This document shows, piece after piece, positions 9,101 through 18,203 of a stretch of DNA of 64,000 nt. A program made the translations under genes and the position numbers. Each line of letters starts with the position of its first letter. Positions within the stretch are counted from its first letter, which is position 1. The stretch comes from Pseudomonas fluorescens (GTDB taxonomy: Bacteria > Pseudomonadota > Gammaproteobacteria > Pseudomonadales > Pseudomonadaceae): positions 30,120 through 94,119 of the forward strand of contig NZ_CABVHJ010000013.1 of assembly GCF_902497745.1 (NCBI RefSeq), given 5' to 3'. The notes under the pieces are model-generated. The model saw only the letters and a program-made list of their open reading frames with translations. It was not told the origin of the DNA and did not search any database.

Positions 9101-9470
9101 CACGGATCGACGCACGCCGGTGAAGGATTTTCAGGGCGGCAAGGTGCCGCTGTTTCTGATCAGTCTGAAGGCCGGGGGTACCGGTTTGAATCTGACCGCT
9201 GCGGACACAGTGATCCACTTCGACCCTTGGTGGAACCCGGCAGTGGAGAATCAGGCAACCGATCGTGCGTATCGAATCGGGCAAAACAACCCGGTGTTCG
9301 TTTACAAGCTGATCGCTCGCGGCACGGTAGAGGAAAAAATACAGGTGTTGCAGCAGGAGAAAGCCGCGCTGGCCGGGGCGGTGCTTGAAGGCGGGACGAC
9401 AGGTGGCTGGAAGCTGGAGCAGAGTGACATTGAGGCGCTGTTTGCGCCATTGCCGGTTTCCAAGGATTGA
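6177..9470 (+). CDS. SWIM zinc-finger SNF2-family DEAD/DEAH ATPase (copy 1, 1097 aa)
   Basis: DNA-dependent ATPase of the bacterial SNF2/RapA-like superfamily; cellular role unknown. An N-terminal SWIM finger of the form CxC-x5-CxH uses C76, C78, C84 and H86. A long middle domain typical of bacterial SNF2 proteins follows, then the ATPase lobes: Walker A DDMGLGKT near residue 655, LDEAQ near 749, and helicase motif VI QATDRAYRIGQ near 1026. It is about 200 residues longer than its paralogue on the opposite strand, with an extra N-terminal-middle segment. AAGGA precedes the ATG and it closes the nagZ cluster. The fold is certain; the function is not. Confidence 0.9.
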   Translation: MSILIERLRSLAWAQAFSSKALAKARAYAAEDRVEIIEINDKKIEAFCVGSECQAYEQSIYLSEDRQGSVNLRCLCSCPVVIDCKHCAAVLYHLQGGADDASENDAQIPLGRALEHWLSTIPVPAKPAEEGAQTAGTRLFYKLKPTPVSGKWLLDIFKVSQLKSGELREVKPMYSLAEMLMRQPGYLTELDLRVARLLVAMHSHHAYYSGYPLEGSSGAELLEMLLRTSRLFLDFEDLRPLVPGAKRIGQFAWAEQADGGFRAQWSSAEAAQETVLALEPLYYLDREQRQIGPLFNELEEKLASHLTLAPDIPARQAMQFSHRMSAATRIPPPHQLTERIIDDVLPQPQLTLVSGRERSRWEYVLEHRAALVFTYNGQPTVDRNPEVMILNGTETQRIQRQPAVEKKLRQILQKLGFKKATRKSSLDRPGEMFTLADDSAWLGFMHEGLATLRASNWEVEMSPGFHFNVQPVEHWYAEVEEEAGHQWFDLQLGIVVNGQRYSLLPILLHLLRTQPRLLDPVNLAQRSDDEKLLIELKPSGFGDSSGAKVALPLSRVKPLMATLGELYLGGHQGDALRLSVPDAARLSMLDGVPLDWQGGERLRTFAKRLQNSSHTQVAAPAGLNAQLRPYQLEGLNWMQTLRELEVGGILGDDMGLGKTLQTLAHLLTEKHAGRLDCPALAVMPTSLIPNWLDEAERFTPQLKVLALHGTGRQKDFANLAEYDLVLTTYALLPRDLETLQPQTWSVLILDEAQNIKNPLSKAAQAARDLQARQRLCLSGTPLENHLGELWSQFHFLMPGWLGDSKSFNRDYRTPIEKHGNVQRMQHLTARIKPFLLRRKKDQVATELPPKTEIVHWVDLSDGQRDVYETVRVAMDKKVRDEIARSGVARSQIIILDALLKLRQVCCDLRLINMPLTAKALRSGSGKLVSLMEMLEELLGEGRRILLFSQFTSMLALIEQELQQRDIAYSLLTGDTTDRRTPVKDFQGGKVPLFLISLKAGGTGLNLTAADTVIHFDPWWNPAVENQATDRAYRIGQNNPVFVYKLIARGTVEEKIQVLQQEKAALAGAVLEGGTTGGWKLEQSDIEALFAPLPVSKD

Positions 9471-9504
9471 GCTTGGGTTTTAACCGTTAGACCGAGGTGC
9501 CCTA

Positions 9505-9569
9505 TTCGCGAGCCGGCTCGCTCCCACATGGAAATGCATTCCAGCTGTGGGAGCGAGCCTGCTCGCGAA
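9505..9569. repeat. inverted REP pair between convergent SNF2 genes
   Basis: Two Pseudomonas REP elements, TTCGCGAGCCGGCTCGCTCC(CACA) at 9505-9528 and its inverted partner (TGTG)GGAGCGAGCCTGCTCGCG(AA) at 9546-9569, can fold into a large hairpin. It lies between two converging genes, where such pairs often act as bidirectional terminators or mRNA stabilisers. Confidence 0.85.
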
Positions 9570-9594
9570 AGCTATTTAACAGACGAAAAAGATC

Positions 9595-12285
9595 TCAACG
9601 CTTGTCGAGCTTGTCCGGCAGCGGCGCAAACAACGCTTCAATATCATCACTCTGCAACTTCCAGTCCCCGGCCTTGCGCCCATCCAGCACGCCTGCCGCC
9701 AAGTCGGATTTTTCCTTTTGCAGGTGCTGGATTTTCTCTTCCACCGTGCCCCGGGCAATCATCTTGTAGACGAACACCGGTTTTTCCTGACCGATCCGGT
9801 ACGCGCGATCGGTTGCCTGATTTTCCGTCGCCGGGTTCCACCACGGATCGTAGTGAATCACCGTATCCGCCTCAGTCAGGTTCAAGCCGACGCCACCAGC
9901 CTTCAGGCTGATGAGAAAGATCTGACGCTTGCCGCTCTGGAATTCCTTCACCGGCGTGCGTCGATCACGGGTCTGGCCGGTCAGTAGCGCGTAGGACACG
10001 TTACGTTTTTTCAGCTCGTCTTCGATCAAGGACAGCATCGAGGTGAACTGCGAAAACAGCAGAATTCGCCGACCTTCCTCAAACAATTCCTCGAGCATTT
10101 CCATCAGGCTGTCGAGCTTGCCGGACGTGCTGCCGCGAGCGGGTAGGGTGGCGTCGTTGACCAGGCGCAGATCGCAGCAGACCTGGCGCAGCTTGAGCAG
10201 CGCCTCAAGAATGATGATCTGACTGCGCGCCACGCCTTTGCGGGTGATCTCGTCGCGGACTTTCTTGTCCATCGCCAGACGCATGGTTTCGTACACATCG
10301 CGCTGCGCTTCGTTGAGATCGACCCAATGGATGATCTCGGTTTTCGGCGGCAACTCGGTGGCCACCTGTTCCTTGGTGCGGCGTAGCAGAAACGGTTTTA
10401 TCCGACCGTTCAGGTGCTGAAGTCTGACTTCACTGCCGCGCTTTTCAATCGGCACGCGGTAATCGGCATTGAAGCTTTTCACGTCGCCGAGCCAGCCCGG
10501 CAGCAGGAAATGGAACAGTGACCACAACTCGCCCAAGTGGTTTTCCAGCGGTGTACCGCTGAGGCACAGGCGCTGGCGGGCATTCAGCTCGCGCGCCGCC
10601 TGAGCGGCTTTGCTGTTGGGGTTCTTGATGTACTGCGCCTCATCCAGCACCAACACATGCAACGGCTGCTTGGCCAGGCGTTCAACGTCCTTGGGCAGCA
10701 GCGCGTAGGTAGTGAGGATCAGGTCGAAGTCGGCCAGATTGTCGAAATGCTTTTTGCGAGTGGCGCCGTACAGCGCGACCACTTTCAACTGCGGGGTGAA
10801 GTGCGCCGCCTCATCCAGCCAGTTCGGAATCAGGCTGGTCGGCATCACCACCATGCACGGCCGATCCAGGCGTCCGGCGTTTTTCTCGCTGAGAATATGC
10901 GCCAAGGTCTGTAGGGTTTTACCCAGGCCCATGTCATCCGCGAGAATCCCGCCAACCTCCAGTTGCCGTAGTGATTGCATCCAGCTCAAGCCTTCAAGCT
11001 GATACGGGCGCAGCGTCGCGTTCAGGCCTTGCGGCGCTTCAGCGCTGAAATCACGAATATCGCGCAGGCGTTGAGCAAACGTGCGGATTTGCTCGCCACC
11101 CTCCCACAGCAGCGGAAGGCCTTCCAGCGAATTGAGGCGGGTGGCATCTGCCTTGCTCAGGCGCAGGGTGGTTTCGCCCGGCTCCTGCAAATAAAACTCG
11201 CCGAGCGTCATCAGCACTGGCTTCAATCGACCCAGCGGCAGCGCTACCTGCAACGGCCCGTGTTCGCTGTTGCGCTGCGGAATATTCACCAGAATCAACT
11301 CGTCATCGCGGCGCCGTGCAAGGCGTTCCGGATTGAGGATTTCCGCGTGCGAGCGCATCAGGTTGAGCAGGATTGGCAGCAGGCTCAGACGCTCACCGTT
11401 GACGATGATCCCCAGTTCCAGATCAAACCAGTCGCGCTCCGGCACCTGCTCTACGGTGGCGTACCAGTCATCCACGGCGGTCAGGTCGAAGCCGAATTCC
11501 TCATCGATCTGCAGTTCCCAGCCTTGGCTGCGCAGCTTCGGCAAATCGTTGAGGGTGAAGGTCAGCCAGGCGCTGTCATTGACCATCTCGTACAGCTCGC
11601 CGGCGCTTTCCGGCAGGGCTTTGCTCTGGCGTGTGGCGATGCGAAAGCCGAGGATTCTTAACTGTTCACGGTAGGACTGTTCGACTTCCGGGTGGCGTTT
11701 TATCCGCAGCGTCTGGGTTTCCTGACGAATCAGGATGTCGCTGTTCTTCTGTCCGCTGACGTATTCGTCGAGATAACTGAACGATAGCGCCGCGCGATGC
11801 TGGATATAGCGCTGCATCTTGCCGTTACGTGGTTCGAAAGCGCTGAACTCGACGCTGGCCAGCCACAGGCGCGGCATTGGCTGCACATTGTCGACTAGCA
11901 CTTGCGGCGGCGCTTTCGGGCCACGGTTTTCCAGCACGGCCTGGAGTTTTTCCAGCAGTTCGGCGTCTTTGGCGGCGGCGGGGTAGTCGAGGGTTTCCTG
12001 GACTTTCAGCAAAACAGCGGCGCAGTGTTTGCAGTTGGTGCGCACCGGGCAGGTGCAGCCAGCGTCCACCAGCAACAAAGTGCCTTTGGCTGACTCGCGC
12101 AAATGAATGGTCTGACGGTAAACGTTACCGCCCGAGCCTTCGCAACTGGCGGTAATCGTTGCATCGCCGACCTGGGCGATACGTACCCGGTTTTCCAGGG
12201 CGTAGCGGCGGCCACGCTCCAGGCTCTGTTCCTTGAATCGGCTGACCCAGGAGGGCGCCAACGGTTTGCTCAGCGGCGGGTTCAT
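9595..12285 (-). CDS. SWIM zinc-finger SNF2-family DEAD/DEAH ATPase (copy 2, 896 aa)
   Basis: Paralogue of the gene at 6177-9470, facing it. The SWIM finger is at C77, C79, C85 and H87; Walker A DDMGLGKT lies near residue 450, LDEAQ near 548 and QATDRAYRIGQ near the C-terminus. The ATPase half is almost the same sequence as copy 1: VMPTSLIPNWLDEA, LCLSGTPLENHLGELW and WWNPA-ENQATDRAYRIGQ occur in both. The regions between finger and ATPase differ in length. It follows csiV by 11 bases and mfd before that, suggesting an mfd-csiV-SNF2 operon. This context hints at a link to transcription-coupled repair or stalled polymerase, but that is inference. Confidence 0.9.
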   Translation of the reverse strand: MNPPLSKPLAPSWVSRFKEQSLERGRRYALENRVRIAQVGDATITASCEGSGGNVYRQTIHLRESAKGTLLLVDAGCTCPVRTNCKHCAAVLLKVQETLDYPAAAKDAELLEKLQAVLENRGPKAPPQVLVDNVQPMPRLWLASVEFSAFEPRNGKMQRYIQHRAALSFSYLDEYVSGQKNSDILIRQETQTLRIKRHPEVEQSYREQLRILGFRIATRQSKALPESAGELYEMVNDSAWLTFTLNDLPKLRSQGWELQIDEEFGFDLTAVDDWYATVEQVPERDWFDLELGIIVNGERLSLLPILLNLMRSHAEILNPERLARRRDDELILVNIPQRNSEHGPLQVALPLGRLKPVLMTLGEFYLQEPGETTLRLSKADATRLNSLEGLPLLWEGGEQIRTFAQRLRDIRDFSAEAPQGLNATLRPYQLEGLSWMQSLRQLEVGGILADDMGLGKTLQTLAHILSEKNAGRLDRPCMVVMPTSLIPNWLDEAAHFTPQLKVVALYGATRKKHFDNLADFDLILTTYALLPKDVERLAKQPLHVLVLDEAQYIKNPNSKAAQAARELNARQRLCLSGTPLENHLGELWSLFHFLLPGWLGDVKSFNADYRVPIEKRGSEVRLQHLNGRIKPFLLRRTKEQVATELPPKTEIIHWVDLNEAQRDVYETMRLAMDKKVRDEITRKGVARSQIIILEALLKLRQVCCDLRLVNDATLPARGSTSGKLDSLMEMLEELFEEGRRILLFSQFTSMLSLIEDELKKRNVSYALLTGQTRDRRTPVKEFQSGKRQIFLISLKAGGVGLNLTEADTVIHYDPWWNPATENQATDRAYRIGQEKPVFVYKMIARGTVEEKIQHLQKEKSDLAAGVLDGRKAGDWKLQSDDIEALFAPLPDKLDKR

Positions 12286-12296
12286 AAGGACTTCGA

Positions 12297-12863
12297 TCAG
12301 TCCGGAATCGCTTCAGGCGCTTCCCGTGGCGCAGGCGCGGTCAGGGAAGTGATCTTTATCAGCAGGGCCAGATGGCCGTTGTCGAGATAGTTGAGCTGGC
12401 CATTCTTGGTGTGGCTGTCCTGCTTCAGGCGCTCACTGGCGGTGACCAAACCATTGGCGTCGATCTGATTGACCCAGAAGTCGGCGTTCACATCGGTGAA
12501 GCGCCCGAGCTTCATCTCCAGCGTGCCCTCGATCGGGAACTGACCGAATTGCTCCTGGCCGTCGCTGACGGCGACTTTGGCTGGTGTTTCACCGAGGGTT
12601 TGCTGCCAGGCCTTGTGCATCAGCACGCTGTAGTCGCCGCTGGCCGTTAGCTTGGTGACAACGTCATTCAGTGCAGGCGTGCGCTTGCTGTCATCGGGCA
12701 AGCGTTGGGCGCCAGCGGCCCAATCTTCCGGCGCGGCACGGCTGACGATCGCCGGCACGGCGTTCTGGCGCACCAGAATCATTTCGACCTGATACAGGTC
12801 ATCGGCGAAAACCGAGGGTGCTGCCAAGGTCAGCAGCAAAGTCAGCGAACGAAACAGGCGCAT
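12297..12863 (-). CDS. csiV: CsiV family protein
   Basis: Secreted protein of 188 residues with a clear signal peptide (MRLFRSLTLLLTLAAPSVFA, cleavage before DDLYQVEM). The mature part matches the CsiV family, known in Vibrio as a periplasmic peptidoglycan-binding protein that alters sensitivity to non-canonical D-amino acids. The ATG at 12863 is chosen because AAGGA stands before it and the signal peptide then starts correctly; an upstream ATG at 12902 would add 13 hydrophilic residues and overlap mfd. It lies 10 bases after mfd. Confidence 0.75.
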   Translation of the reverse strand: MRLFRSLTLLLTLAAPSVFADDLYQVEMILVRQNAVPAIVSRAAPEDWAAGAQRLPDDSKRTPALNDVVTKLTASGDYSVLMHKAWQQTLGETPAKVAVSDGQEQFGQFPIEGTLEMKLGRFTDVNADFWVNQIDANGLVTASERLKQDSHTKNGQLNYLDNGHLALLIKITSLTAPAPREAPEAIPD

Positions 12864-12873
12864 TGGGCGTCCT

Positions 12874-15800
12874 TCAAACAGATTTCGGGAGGAGGCGCTC
12901 AAACAGCGCCTCTACAGTATTAAAGCGCTCTTCCGGACGTTCCATCGGTACCTGGAACTTGAACATCGTGGCACCTTCGAATTTGTAGCGTTTTGGTTGG
13001 CTCTGAATCAGTTTGATCAACGTCATCGGATCGACCGGTGTCTGCGCTTCGAACTCGATACGTCCACCTTGCGGGCCGCCATCGACTTTCTTGATGCCCA
13101 ATTGCTCGGCCTGCAATTTCAACGCCGTGATGCGCACCAGATTCTTCGTTGGCTCCGGCAGCAGACCAAAACGGTCGATCATCTCGACTTGCAGATCCTT
13201 CAGACCTTCCTCGTCGGTGGCCGAGGCAATGCGCTTGTACAGGATCAGGCGAGCGTGAACGTCCGGCAGATAGTCTTCCGGAATCAGCGCCGGCACCCGC
13301 AGGTTGACTTCCGGGCCACCGCCCAGCGGTTGATCGAGGTTCGGTTGCTCGCCCTTGCGGATCGACTTCACTGCGCGCTCGAGCATTTCCATATACAGCG
13401 TGAAACCGACGGCCTGAATCTGCCCGCTCTGGCCATCGCCGAGCAGTTCGCCGGCACCACGGATTTCCAGGTCGTTGGTTGCCAGGACGAAACCGGCACC
13501 GAGATCCTGAGTATTGGCGATCGCTTCCAGACGCTTTTCCGCGTCCGAGGTGATTTGCTGGCGTGGTGGTGTCAGCAGGTACGCGTAAGCCTGGTGGTGA
13601 CTACGGCCAACGCGACCGCGCAACTGGTGCAGTTGCGCCAGACCGAATTTGTCGGCGCGCTCGATGATGATGGTGTTGGCGCTCGGCACGTCGATGCCGG
13701 TCTCGATGATGGTCGAGGCAATCAGCACGTTGAAACGCTTGTGGTAAAAGTCGCTCATCACCTGTTCGAGTTCGCGCTCGCGCATCTGCCCGTGGCCGAT
13801 GCCGATGCGTGCTTCCGGTACCAGTTCGGCGAGATCGGCGGCGCACTTCTCGATGGTTTTCACATCGTTGTGCAAGTAGTAAACCTGACCGCCGCGCAGC
13901 AGTTCGCGGAGCAGGGCTTCTTTGACCGTGCTCTTGTTCTGCTCCATGACGAAGGTGCGCACCGACAGGCGTCGCGCCGGCGGCGTGGCGATGATCGACA
14001 GGTCGCGCATGCCCGACACCGCCATGTTCAGCGTGCGCGGAATCGGCGTCGCGGTCAGCGTGAGGATGTCGACTTCGCTGCGCAGGGCCTTGAGCTGTTC
14101 TTTCTGACGCACACCGAAACGGTGTTCTTCGTCGATGATCACCAGCCCGAGGTTTTTGATTTTTACGTCGTCGGATAGCAGTTTATGCGTGCCGATGACG
14201 ATATCGATCTTGCCTTCCGCCAGATCGGCGATCGCCGCGTTCACTTCCTTGGCCGACTTGAAGCGGCTCATCACTTCCACGGTCACCGGCCAGTCGGCGA
14301 AGCGGTCGCGGAAGCTGTTGTAGTGCTGTTGGGCGAGGAGGGTGGTCGGTACCAGAATCGCCACCTGACGACCGCCGTGCACGGCGATGAAGGCGGCGCG
14401 CATGGCCACTTCGGTCTTGCCGAAACCGACGTCACCGCAGACCAGTCGATCCATCGGTTTCGGCGCGAGCATGTCTTCGCGCACGGCTTCGATGGTCGAC
14501 TGCTGATCCGGGGTTTCTTCGAACGGGAAACCGGCGCTGAACGTTGCGTAATCGGCTTTAGGGTCGGCAAATGCGTAGCCTTCGCGAGCGGCGCGACGCG
14601 CATAGATGTCGAGCAATTCAGCGGCGACGTCGCGCACCTGTTCGGCGGCTTTGCGCTTGGCTTTCTGCCAGGTTTCCGAGCCGAGGCGGTGCAGCGGGGC
14701 CAGCGAGTCGTCGCTACCGGTGTAGCGCGCGATCAAGTGCAGGTTGGCCACCGGCACATAAAGCTTGGCGTTCTCGGCGTATTCGAGGGTGAGGAATTCG
14801 GCGGCCTGGTTGTCGATTTCCAGAATCGTCAGGCCCAGATAGCGGCCGACGCCGTGGTCGATGTGCACCACCGGCGCACCTTCGCGCAGCTCGGTGAGAT
14901 TCTTGATTACCGCGTCATTGCTGACGTCGCTGCGTTTCTCGCGGCGGCGACGTTGCATCACGCGCTGGCCGAACAGCGGACTTTCCGCAACCAGTGCCAA
15001 CGCCGGGTCGTCGAGCATCAGGCCTTCGTCGAGCGGGGCAATGGTGATCGCCAGGCGATCCTTGCTCGCAACGAAGTCCGGCCAGCTGTCGACGGTTTTC
15101 GGCCGCAGCTTCAGGCGTTCGAGCAACTCCAGCAGCACTTCGCGACGGCCGGCGGATTCGGCGGTGAACAGCACGCGGCCGGGGAATTCATCAAGGAATG
15201 TTGATAGCGCGGCCAGCGGTTGCGTGGCTTTGGCTTCAATCGCCAGGTTCGGCAGTGCCTGCGCCGGGAAGCGTTCGCGGCTGACACCGCTTTCGACGTC
15301 TTGTTGGCTGGCGACCACACGCGGCCAACTCTTCAGGCGGGCGAAACAGTCTTCCACCGGCAGGAACAATTCCGCCGGTGGCAATAAAGGACGCGATGGA
15401 TCGACGCGGCGCTCTTCATAACGATTGCGCACATCGTTCCAGAAGTTTTCCGCCGCTTGCTCAATGCCCGGCAGCGAGAACACCTGGGTGTCCTGCGGCA
15501 AATAATCGAACAGCGTCGAGGTTTCGTCGAAGAAAAGCGGCAGGTAGTACTCGATGCCTGCCGGTGTGATGCCGCTGCTCAGATCCTGAAAGATCGGGCA
15601 GCGACGGAAGTCGACGTCAAAGCGTTCACGGAAGCGCGCCTTGAAACGGGTGACCGCGTCTTTCTGTAACGGAAACTCACGAGCCGGCAGCAGCTTGACC
15701 GAATCGACCTTGTCGATGGAACGCTGGTTTTCCGGGTCGAAGGTGCGCAGAGTCTCGATTTCGTCATCGAACAGGTCGATGCGGTAGGGCAGTTTGCTGC

Positions 15801-16323
15801 CCATCGGGAACAGGTCGATCAGTGCGCCGCGTACGGTGAACTCGCCGTGCTCATAAACGGTGTCGACGTAGCGATAGCCACTGGCTTCAAGCCGCGAACG
15901 CATCTGTTCGACATCGAGCTTCTGGCCGACATCCAGCACCAGACTGCTGCCGAGCAGGAACTTGGTCGGCGCCAAGCGGTGCAATGCCGTGGTAATCGGC
16001 ACCACCAGCACGCCGTGCGCCAGCTCCGGCAGCCTGTATAAGCTGGCGATGCGCTGGGAAATGATGTCCTGGTGCGGCGAGAACAGGTCGTACGGCAGGG
16101 TTTCCCAGTCAGGGAAATGCAGCACGGGCAAATCCGGGGCGAAGAAACTCAGCTCCTGTTCCAGTCGTTCAGCGCTCTGGCTGTCGGCGGTCAGTAGCAG
16201 GGTGAAGCGCTTGGCAGCGCTGGCAGCCTCGGCAATCGCCAGGCTGAGGGCAGCACCGGGCAGATTGCCCCAATGCTGTTTACCTGCCTCGGCAGGGAGT
16301 AGCGGTAGACGCAGAACGGGCAC
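12874..16323 (-). CDS. mfd: transcription-repair coupling factor Mfd
   Basis: Mfd is an ATP-driven DNA translocase that removes RNA polymerase stalled at lesions and recruits UvrA. The 1149-residue protein has full family length: a UvrB-homology region (about 1-330), an RNA-polymerase-interacting domain (about 480-550), and RecG-like helicase lobes with Walker A CGDVGFGKT near residue 631 and DEEHRFGV near 731. The TRCF C-terminal domain completes it. Translation starts at GTG (16321-16323) with GGAG upstream. It heads an operon with csiV and an SNF2 ATPase. Confidence 0.97.
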   Translation of the reverse strand: MPVLRLPLLPAEAGKQHWGNLPGAALSLAIAEAASAAKRFTLLLTADSQSAERLEQELSFFAPDLPVLHFPDWETLPYDLFSPHQDIISQRIASLYRLPELAHGVLVVPITTALHRLAPTKFLLGSSLVLDVGQKLDVEQMRSRLEASGYRYVDTVYEHGEFTVRGALIDLFPMGSKLPYRIDLFDDEIETLRTFDPENQRSIDKVDSVKLLPAREFPLQKDAVTRFKARFRERFDVDFRRCPIFQDLSSGITPAGIEYYLPLFFDETSTLFDYLPQDTQVFSLPGIEQAAENFWNDVRNRYEERRVDPSRPLLPPAELFLPVEDCFARLKSWPRVVASQQDVESGVSRERFPAQALPNLAIEAKATQPLAALSTFLDEFPGRVLFTAESAGRREVLLELLERLKLRPKTVDSWPDFVASKDRLAITIAPLDEGLMLDDPALALVAESPLFGQRVMQRRRREKRSDVSNDAVIKNLTELREGAPVVHIDHGVGRYLGLTILEIDNQAAEFLTLEYAENAKLYVPVANLHLIARYTGSDDSLAPLHRLGSETWQKAKRKAAEQVRDVAAELLDIYARRAAREGYAFADPKADYATFSAGFPFEETPDQQSTIEAVREDMLAPKPMDRLVCGDVGFGKTEVAMRAAFIAVHGGRQVAILVPTTLLAQQHYNSFRDRFADWPVTVEVMSRFKSAKEVNAAIADLAEGKIDIVIGTHKLLSDDVKIKNLGLVIIDEEHRFGVRQKEQLKALRSEVDILTLTATPIPRTLNMAVSGMRDLSIIATPPARRLSVRTFVMEQNKSTVKEALLRELLRGGQVYYLHNDVKTIEKCAADLAELVPEARIGIGHGQMRERELEQVMSDFYHKRFNVLIASTIIETGIDVPSANTIIIERADKFGLAQLHQLRGRVGRSHHQAYAYLLTPPRQQITSDAEKRLEAIANTQDLGAGFVLATNDLEIRGAGELLGDGQSGQIQAVGFTLYMEMLERAVKSIRKGEQPNLDQPLGGGPEVNLRVPALIPEDYLPDVHARLILYKRIASATDEEGLKDLQVEMIDRFGLLPEPTKNLVRITALKLQAEQLGIKKVDGGPQGGRIEFEAQTPVDPMTLIKLIQSQPKRYKFEGATMFKFQVPMERPEERFNTVEALFERLLPKSV

Positions 16324-16692
16324 GGAAGGTTGAGCTCCAGGCTTTGCGACAAAGTCGGTAATTGTAGCGGCGTCCGGTGCCGCCTGTCAGTTGCAGACTA
16401 CGTCTATCTTCGTTGTTTGGACGAAATGTAGTGGTAACCATAAAAACCAGCCGTTTTTTTGTGGTTATGTAGTGCCGAAACGGGGTGGTGTTACGGAGGG
16501 TTACAGACATCGTCTAACAGTCGTCGAAAAATTGACTGCGCTGAAAGCCCCGGTTTTACTGGGCTTGAGGGGGGCGTAATTTTTTTGAACGGAATTTTGT
16601 TACCGATTTCGCGACAAGCGCGCATTGCTACAGAAGGTTGTCGGCGGCATAATGTAGCCCCTTTTTTCTGCCCCTACATGTGGAAGGTTACC
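16324..16692. promoter_or_regulatory. mfd/gap divergent control region
   Basis: This 369-base gap serves two divergent genes. For gap, a -35 TTGCTA (16625-16630) and a -10 CATAAT (16648-16653) are spaced by 17 bases. ATGTAG at 16652-16657 and its inverse CTACAT at 16674-16679 flank the probable start point, and further ATGTAGT copies occur near 16425 and 16465. An A-rich/T-rich inverted repeat (AACCATAAAAAC with GTTTTTTTGTGGTT) spans about 16437-16465. No clear mfd promoter was recognised. Confidence 0.5.
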
Positions 16693-18141
16693 GTGACTCA
16701 GAAGCCCGACCAGTGTCTTGGTGAATGGATCGACCGTGAAGCACTCGCAGAAGCGATGATTCCGCTTATCGGTCAGCTCTACCGCAATAACAACGTGGTG
16801 AGCTCGATCTATGGCCGCAGCCTGATCAACCAGTCTGTCATCGCGATTCTCAAAGCTCACCGCTTTGCGCGCCACCGTTCTTCCGACGACAGCGAACTCT
16901 CCGTCCACGAAACATTCCCACTGCTCAAAGCCATGAGCGAGCTCAAGCTCGGCGCGGCTTCGGTAGATCTGGGCAAGTTGGCGTTCAAATTCCGCAACGA
17001 AGGCAATGGCCGCAGCGCCGAGCAATTCGTTCGTGAAGAAATGGCTGACGTGGTTGGCCAGCAAAACGCTTCCGCACGTAAAGGCACCGACGTTGTGCTG
17101 TACGGCTTCGGTCGTATCGGCCGTCTGCTGGCGCGCATCCTGATCGAAAAAACCGGTGGTGGCGACGGCCTGCGTCTGCGCGCCATCGTCGTGCGTAAAG
17201 GCGCCGAAAACGACCTGACCAAACGCGCCAGTCTGCTGCGTCGCGATTCGGTACACGGTTCGTTCAACGGCACCATTACCATCGATGAAGAAAACAACAC
17301 CATCACCGCCAACGGTAACCTGATCCAGGTGATCTACGCGAAGAACCCGACTGAAGTGGATTACACCCAGTACGGCATCAAAGACGCGCTGCTGGTGGAC
17401 AACACCGGTGTATGGCGTGACGCTGATGGCCTGGGCCAGCACTTGCAGTGCCCGGGTATCGATCGCGTTGTTCTGACCGCACCTGGCAAAGGCAAGCTGA
17501 AGAACATCGTCCACGGCATCAACCACGGTGAAATCACCGCTGATGACAAGATCGTGTCCGCCGCTTCCTGCACCACCAACGCCATCGTGCCGGTGCTGAA
17601 AGCAGTCAACGACAAGTTCGGCATCATCAACGGTCACGTCGAAACCGTTCACTCGTACACCAACGACCAGAACCTGATCGACAACTTCCACAAGGGCGAT
17701 CGCCGTGGTCGTAGCGCCGCGCTGAACATGGTAATCACCGAGACCGGTGCTGCCACCGCTGCTGCCAAGGCCCTGCCTGAACTGGCCGGCAAGCTGACCG
17801 GTAACGCGATCCGTGTTCCGACGCCAAACGTGTCGATGGCCATTCTCAACCTCAACCTTGAGAAAGCCGCTACCCGCGAAGAGATGAACGAGTACCTGCG
17901 CTACATGGCGCTGCACTCCGATCTGCACAAGCAAATCGACTTCGTCAATTCGCAGGAAGTGGTTTCGACCGACTTCGTGGGCTCGCGTCACGCCGGTGTG
18001 GTCGACGCTGAAGCGACCATCGTTCAGGACAACCGCGTTGTTCTGTACGTCTGGTACGACAACGAGTTCGGTTACAGCTGCCAGGTTATCCGCGTGATGG
18101 AAGACATGGCTGATGTGAATCCGCCGGCGTTCCCGCGCTAA
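16693..18141 (+). CDS. gap: glyceraldehyde-3-phosphate dehydrogenase, long N-terminal form
   Basis: Glycolytic/gluconeogenic enzyme that oxidises glyceraldehyde 3-phosphate with NAD(P). The Rossmann motif GFGRIGR starts at residue 138 and the catalytic cysteine lies in SAASCTTNA (Cys293), so a roughly 130-residue helical extension precedes a normal GAPDH core. Pseudomonads are known to carry such a long isoform here. A GTG start at 16693 is chosen because GGAAGG stands 6 bases before it; an in-frame ATG at 16678 has no ribosome site. A strong terminator follows. Confidence 0.93.
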   Translation: MTQKPDQCLGEWIDREALAEAMIPLIGQLYRNNNVVSSIYGRSLINQSVIAILKAHRFARHRSSDDSELSVHETFPLLKAMSELKLGAASVDLGKLAFKFRNEGNGRSAEQFVREEMADVVGQQNASARKGTDVVLYGFGRIGRLLARILIEKTGGGDGLRLRAIVVRKGAENDLTKRASLLRRDSVHGSFNGTITIDEENNTITANGNLIQVIYAKNPTEVDYTQYGIKDALLVDNTGVWRDADGLGQHLQCPGIDRVVLTAPGKGKLKNIVHGINHGEITADDKIVSAASCTTNAIVPVLKAVNDKFGIINGHVETVHSYTNDQNLIDNFHKGDRRGRSAALNMVITETGAATAAAKALPELAGKLTGNAIRVPTPNVSMAILNLNLEKAATREEMNEYLRYMALHSDLHKQIDFVNSQEVVSTDFVGSRHAGVVDAEATIVQDNRVVLYVWYDNEFGYSCQVIRVMEDMADVNPPAFPR

Positions 18142-18157
18142 GCGATAGCTGCACATG

Positions 18158-18190
18158 AAAACGCCCCGGCTTTGGTCGGGGCGTTTTTGT
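18158..18190 (+). terminator. intrinsic terminator of gap
   Basis: The stem AAACGCCCCG / CGGGGCGTTT is closed by GCTTTGGT and followed by TTTTTGTTT, 17 bases after the gap stop codon. Confidence 0.9.
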
Positions 18191-18203
18191 TTGGGGAAGA
18201 TCA

